Assembly (NCBI GenBank): GCA_964638715.1
Contig: CAZWZF010000001.1
Coordinates: forward strand, 62,001 to 126,000
Length of the DNA stretch: 64,000 nt
DNA from: JBAXQQ01 sp037131695
Lineage (GTDB): Bacteria; Armatimonadota; Hebobacteria; CAIYQO01
Direction: 5' to 3'
Shown here: piece after piece, positions 62,332 through 64,000 of the stretch
How positions within the stretch are numbered: the stretch's first letter is position 1
Layout: each line of letters opens with the position of its first letter
Made by a program: the position numbers and the translations under genes
Notes under the pieces: model-generated
Databases searched by the model: none
Told to the model about the DNA's origin: nothing
The model's input: the letters and a program-made list of their open reading frames with translations, nothing else

Positions 62332-62949
62332 ATGATATACGATATTACTTTGCCAATCTCATCGGAATTGGCTGTATGGCCAGGTGACAACCAGATAAAA
62401 TACGAAAAAACTTTGGGTGATATTCAAGTTTCTTGCTGGACAATCGGCAGTCATAATGGCACACATATAGATGCACCAAAACATGTAAAAGAATTTTCAG
62501 AATCTATTGATGATATCCCTTTAGAATGGATGAACGGAAAATGCCGGGTTATTGAAATCAATGCAGAAAAAGAAATTTCTGTTGATGATTTAGTGAAATT
62601 TGATATTATCGCAGGTGAAAGATTGCTGATTAAGACATCAAATTCAGCATCATTCATGGCAAATCCGACAAAATTCCCTGATCATTTTATCGGTTTAAAC
62701 CCGAGTGCAGCAGAATATTTAGCCTCTAAAAAGATTCAATTAATAGGAATAGACTTTTTATCAATTGAAGCACCTGGATACAACATGCTGGTTCACCGTT
62801 TATTATTATCGCAAAAAATAGTAATATTAGAGGGGTTGGATTTGCGGAAAGTAACAACCGGTGAATACAACCTTATTTGTGCACCTTTAAAATTATCCGG
62901 TTCTGATGGCGCACCAGCACGAGTTTATTTAAATTCTAACGTGGAGTAA
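62332..62949 (+). CDS. Cyclase family protein, kynurenine formamidase-like
   Basis: A 205-residue metal-dependent hydrolase. The active-site signature SHNGTHIDAPKH (His41, His45, Asp47, His51) is that of the cyclase/KynB family, with the leading ITLPISSELAVWPGD and the final LKLSGSDGAPARVYL also typical. KynB hydrolyses N-formylkynurenine; other members act on amides, lactones or isatin. No tryptophan-degradation genes are near, so the substrate is open. It is followed after 8 nt by the membrane-protein gene. Confidence 0.92.
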   Translation: MIYDITLPISSELAVWPGDNQIKYEKTLGDIQVSCWTIGSHNGTHIDAPKHVKEFSESIDDIPLEWMNGKCRVIEINAEKEISVDDLVKFDIIAGERLLIKTSNSASFMANPTKFPDHFIGLNPSAAEYLASKKIQLIGIDFLSIEAPGYNMLVHRLLLSQKIVILEGLDLRKVTTGEYNLICAPLKLSGSDGAPARVYLNSNVE

Positions 62950-62957
62950 TTAATAAA

Positions 62958-64000
62958 ATGGAAGAAAAAGAAGAATACGAGATTGTAGAAGAAGAAATCG
63001 TCGTTAAGAAAACCGCTAAATTTGAAAATAGTTTGACAACAGCTTTAGGGATATTTTTATTTCTGGCTGTATTATGCATTGCTTTCAAACCTCAACCGAT
63101 TATCGAAAAGAATTCTACCCTTATTCAATACAAGATGGTATCCAGATTCACAGAAATGCTTACTCCCAAATTAATAAAATTTGAAGCTGATGATGATATA
63201 GAAAACCTTACCTTTAAAAAAAATCCCACTTTAATGGAATTTGCAGATGCAAACACCCGCAAACAAATCGCTGAACAAACATTAGTGATGTGGGATGAAA
63301 TTGTAAAAGACAACAATAATAATGATACAAAAAGAAATGCTTACGTTAATATGGCGGTAATAAATTGGTTATATAAAGATAAAACAAAGGCAAAAGAAGA
63401 ATTTAATTTAGCCAAACAGCAAACGAAAACAACAGATAACATAGACAATCAGCTTATCGATAAAATATCTTCAGCATTATTCAGCGATAAAGATGCCAGA
63501 TATATTGTAATAAAAGATGATAAAAAAGCTAATGTTCCAATTATTTCAGGCAATAAAGAAAACATTGCTGCTATCGGACATAATGTAATTGAATTTACAA
63601 GTCAAGAAATAATAGATATTGAACCTTTACCAATTAGTGCTATTGTTCTACAAAAATTAGACCCTCAAATAGAACAAGAAACAACATTCAATATAACTGC
63701 AAAAAAAACCACATCTTATATTTATACTTCAGTTTTTCTTGGCATGGGTGGACTATTTATATTAATAATATTCATTACTTCCGGAATATTGTGGATTTTA
63801 TCCGCAGTCGGGTCTGTAAAAATTACTACACCTATTGCTGTTGAGACTATCGAAGAAGAAACATCAGAAATTGCTAATGATAAGGAAAATCAAGATGAAT
63901 ACCCGCATTCACCGCATCGTTTTGGAATTGGCATATCATTATTCATAATTCTCGTTTATTTAATAGCTGAAGGATTACTTATTGAATTATTCAATAGATA
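62958..64000 (+). CDS. Membrane protein, partial (C-terminus off window)
   Basis: An open frame of at least 347 codons beginning ATG at 62958, MEEKEEYEIVEEEIVVKK, and running off the window end (the final two bases could even begin a stop). A highly acidic start is followed by one membrane helix (about 29-45), a ~190-residue extracytoplasmic part, a second helix (about 250-275), an acidic loop, and a third helix at the edge (ISLFIILVYLIAEGLLIEL). The layout resembles the N-terminus of CPBP/CAAX-type membrane proteases, but no catalytic motif is visible in the part present. Confidence 0.75.
   Translation, partial: MEEKEEYEIVEEEIVVKKTAKFENSLTTALGIFLFLAVLCIAFKPQPIIEKNSTLIQYKMVSRFTEMLTPKLIKFEADDDIENLTFKKNPTLMEFADANTRKQIAEQTLVMWDEIVKDNNNNDTKRNAYVNMAVINWLYKDKTKAKEEFNLAKQQTKTTDNIDNQLIDKISSALFSDKDARYIVIKDDKKANVPIISGNKENIAAIGHNVIEFTSQEIIDIEPLPISAIVLQKLDPQIEQETTFNITAKKTTSYIYTSVFLGMGGLFILIIFITSGILWILSAVGSVKITTPIAVETIEEETSEIANDKENQDEYPHSPHRFGIGISLFIILVYLIAEGLLIELFNR

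Overview
The window comes from an AT-rich, diderm (outer-membrane) bacterium. An LptA/OstA-like protein, an MCE (MlaD-type) protein with its MlaF-type ATPase, several SGC/VGC lipobox lipoproteins, type II secretion-style pseudopilins and flagellin point to a motile cell with an outer membrane. The DUF5693-CsaB pair, an LmeA-like lipoprotein, DUF4127 and many plant-glycan enzymes suggest a little-cultured lineage such as Armatimonadota. That placement is inference: no rRNA or other decisive marker is present.

Layout. 1-4.4 kb (minus strand): the start of an OstA-like protein, two tandem pseudopilin genes that each have their own terminator and a shared upstream element, an LmeA-like lipoprotein and der. 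4.5-8.3 kb (plus): an envelope operon of DUF5693 membrane protein, csaB and a HAD phosphatase. 8.3-11 kb (minus): sfsA, an orphan GAF histidine kinase and an RNase Z-like hydrolase. 11.3-12.8 kb (plus): gntR-deoC with a clear promoter and probable operator. 12.8-22.3 kb (plus): one long, tightly packed operon of rpiA, GH78 rhamnosidase, radical SAM protein, SRPBCC protein, DUF4127, membrane protein, secreted Asp-box protein and UPF0210. 22.3-30.5 kb: CE7 esterase, lipoprotein, a broken pilin gene, TPR protein, truB, a small exported ORF, a zf-TFIIB protein and a HEAT-repeat protein. 30.6-43.9 kb: yceH on plus, then a long minus-strand run covering envelope lipids (MlaF/MlaD, three acyltransferases, LysE-type exporter, SpoIID-like protein), DUF58, ybaB, a metzincin lipoprotein, queC and trpC.

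44-48.6 kb (plus): a LexA-like (HTH-S24) regulator facing a 16-bp perfect palindrome, a RING-like membrane protein, a medium-chain dehydrogenase, trmL and a flagellin gene with a sigma-28-type promoter. 48.7-62.2 kb: a glycan-processing region with a large secreted esterase, GH31, an SGNH esterase, a GH20-like protein, an unassigned six-hairpin-type protein and GH127, interrupted by a DNA glycosylase gene and tRNA-Lys. It ends with a kynurenine-formamidase-like cyclase and a membrane protein that runs off the window.

How the parts fit. The glycosidases without signal peptides (GH78, GH31, GH127, CE7, SGNH) imply that small acetylated, rhamnose- or arabinose-bearing oligosaccharides are imported and finished in the cytoplasm, feeding pentose metabolism through RpiA and DeoC. 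No transporter for them lies in the window. The 31-40 kb region looks like an outer-membrane lipid synthesis and transport block. No transposase, phage block or CRISPR array was seen. The best candidates for undescribed biology are the rhamnosidase-radical SAM-DUF4127-UPF0210 operon, the MCE protein with eight exact-length 32-residue repeats, the S24 regulator with its palindrome, and a tRNA-Lys with C at position 55.
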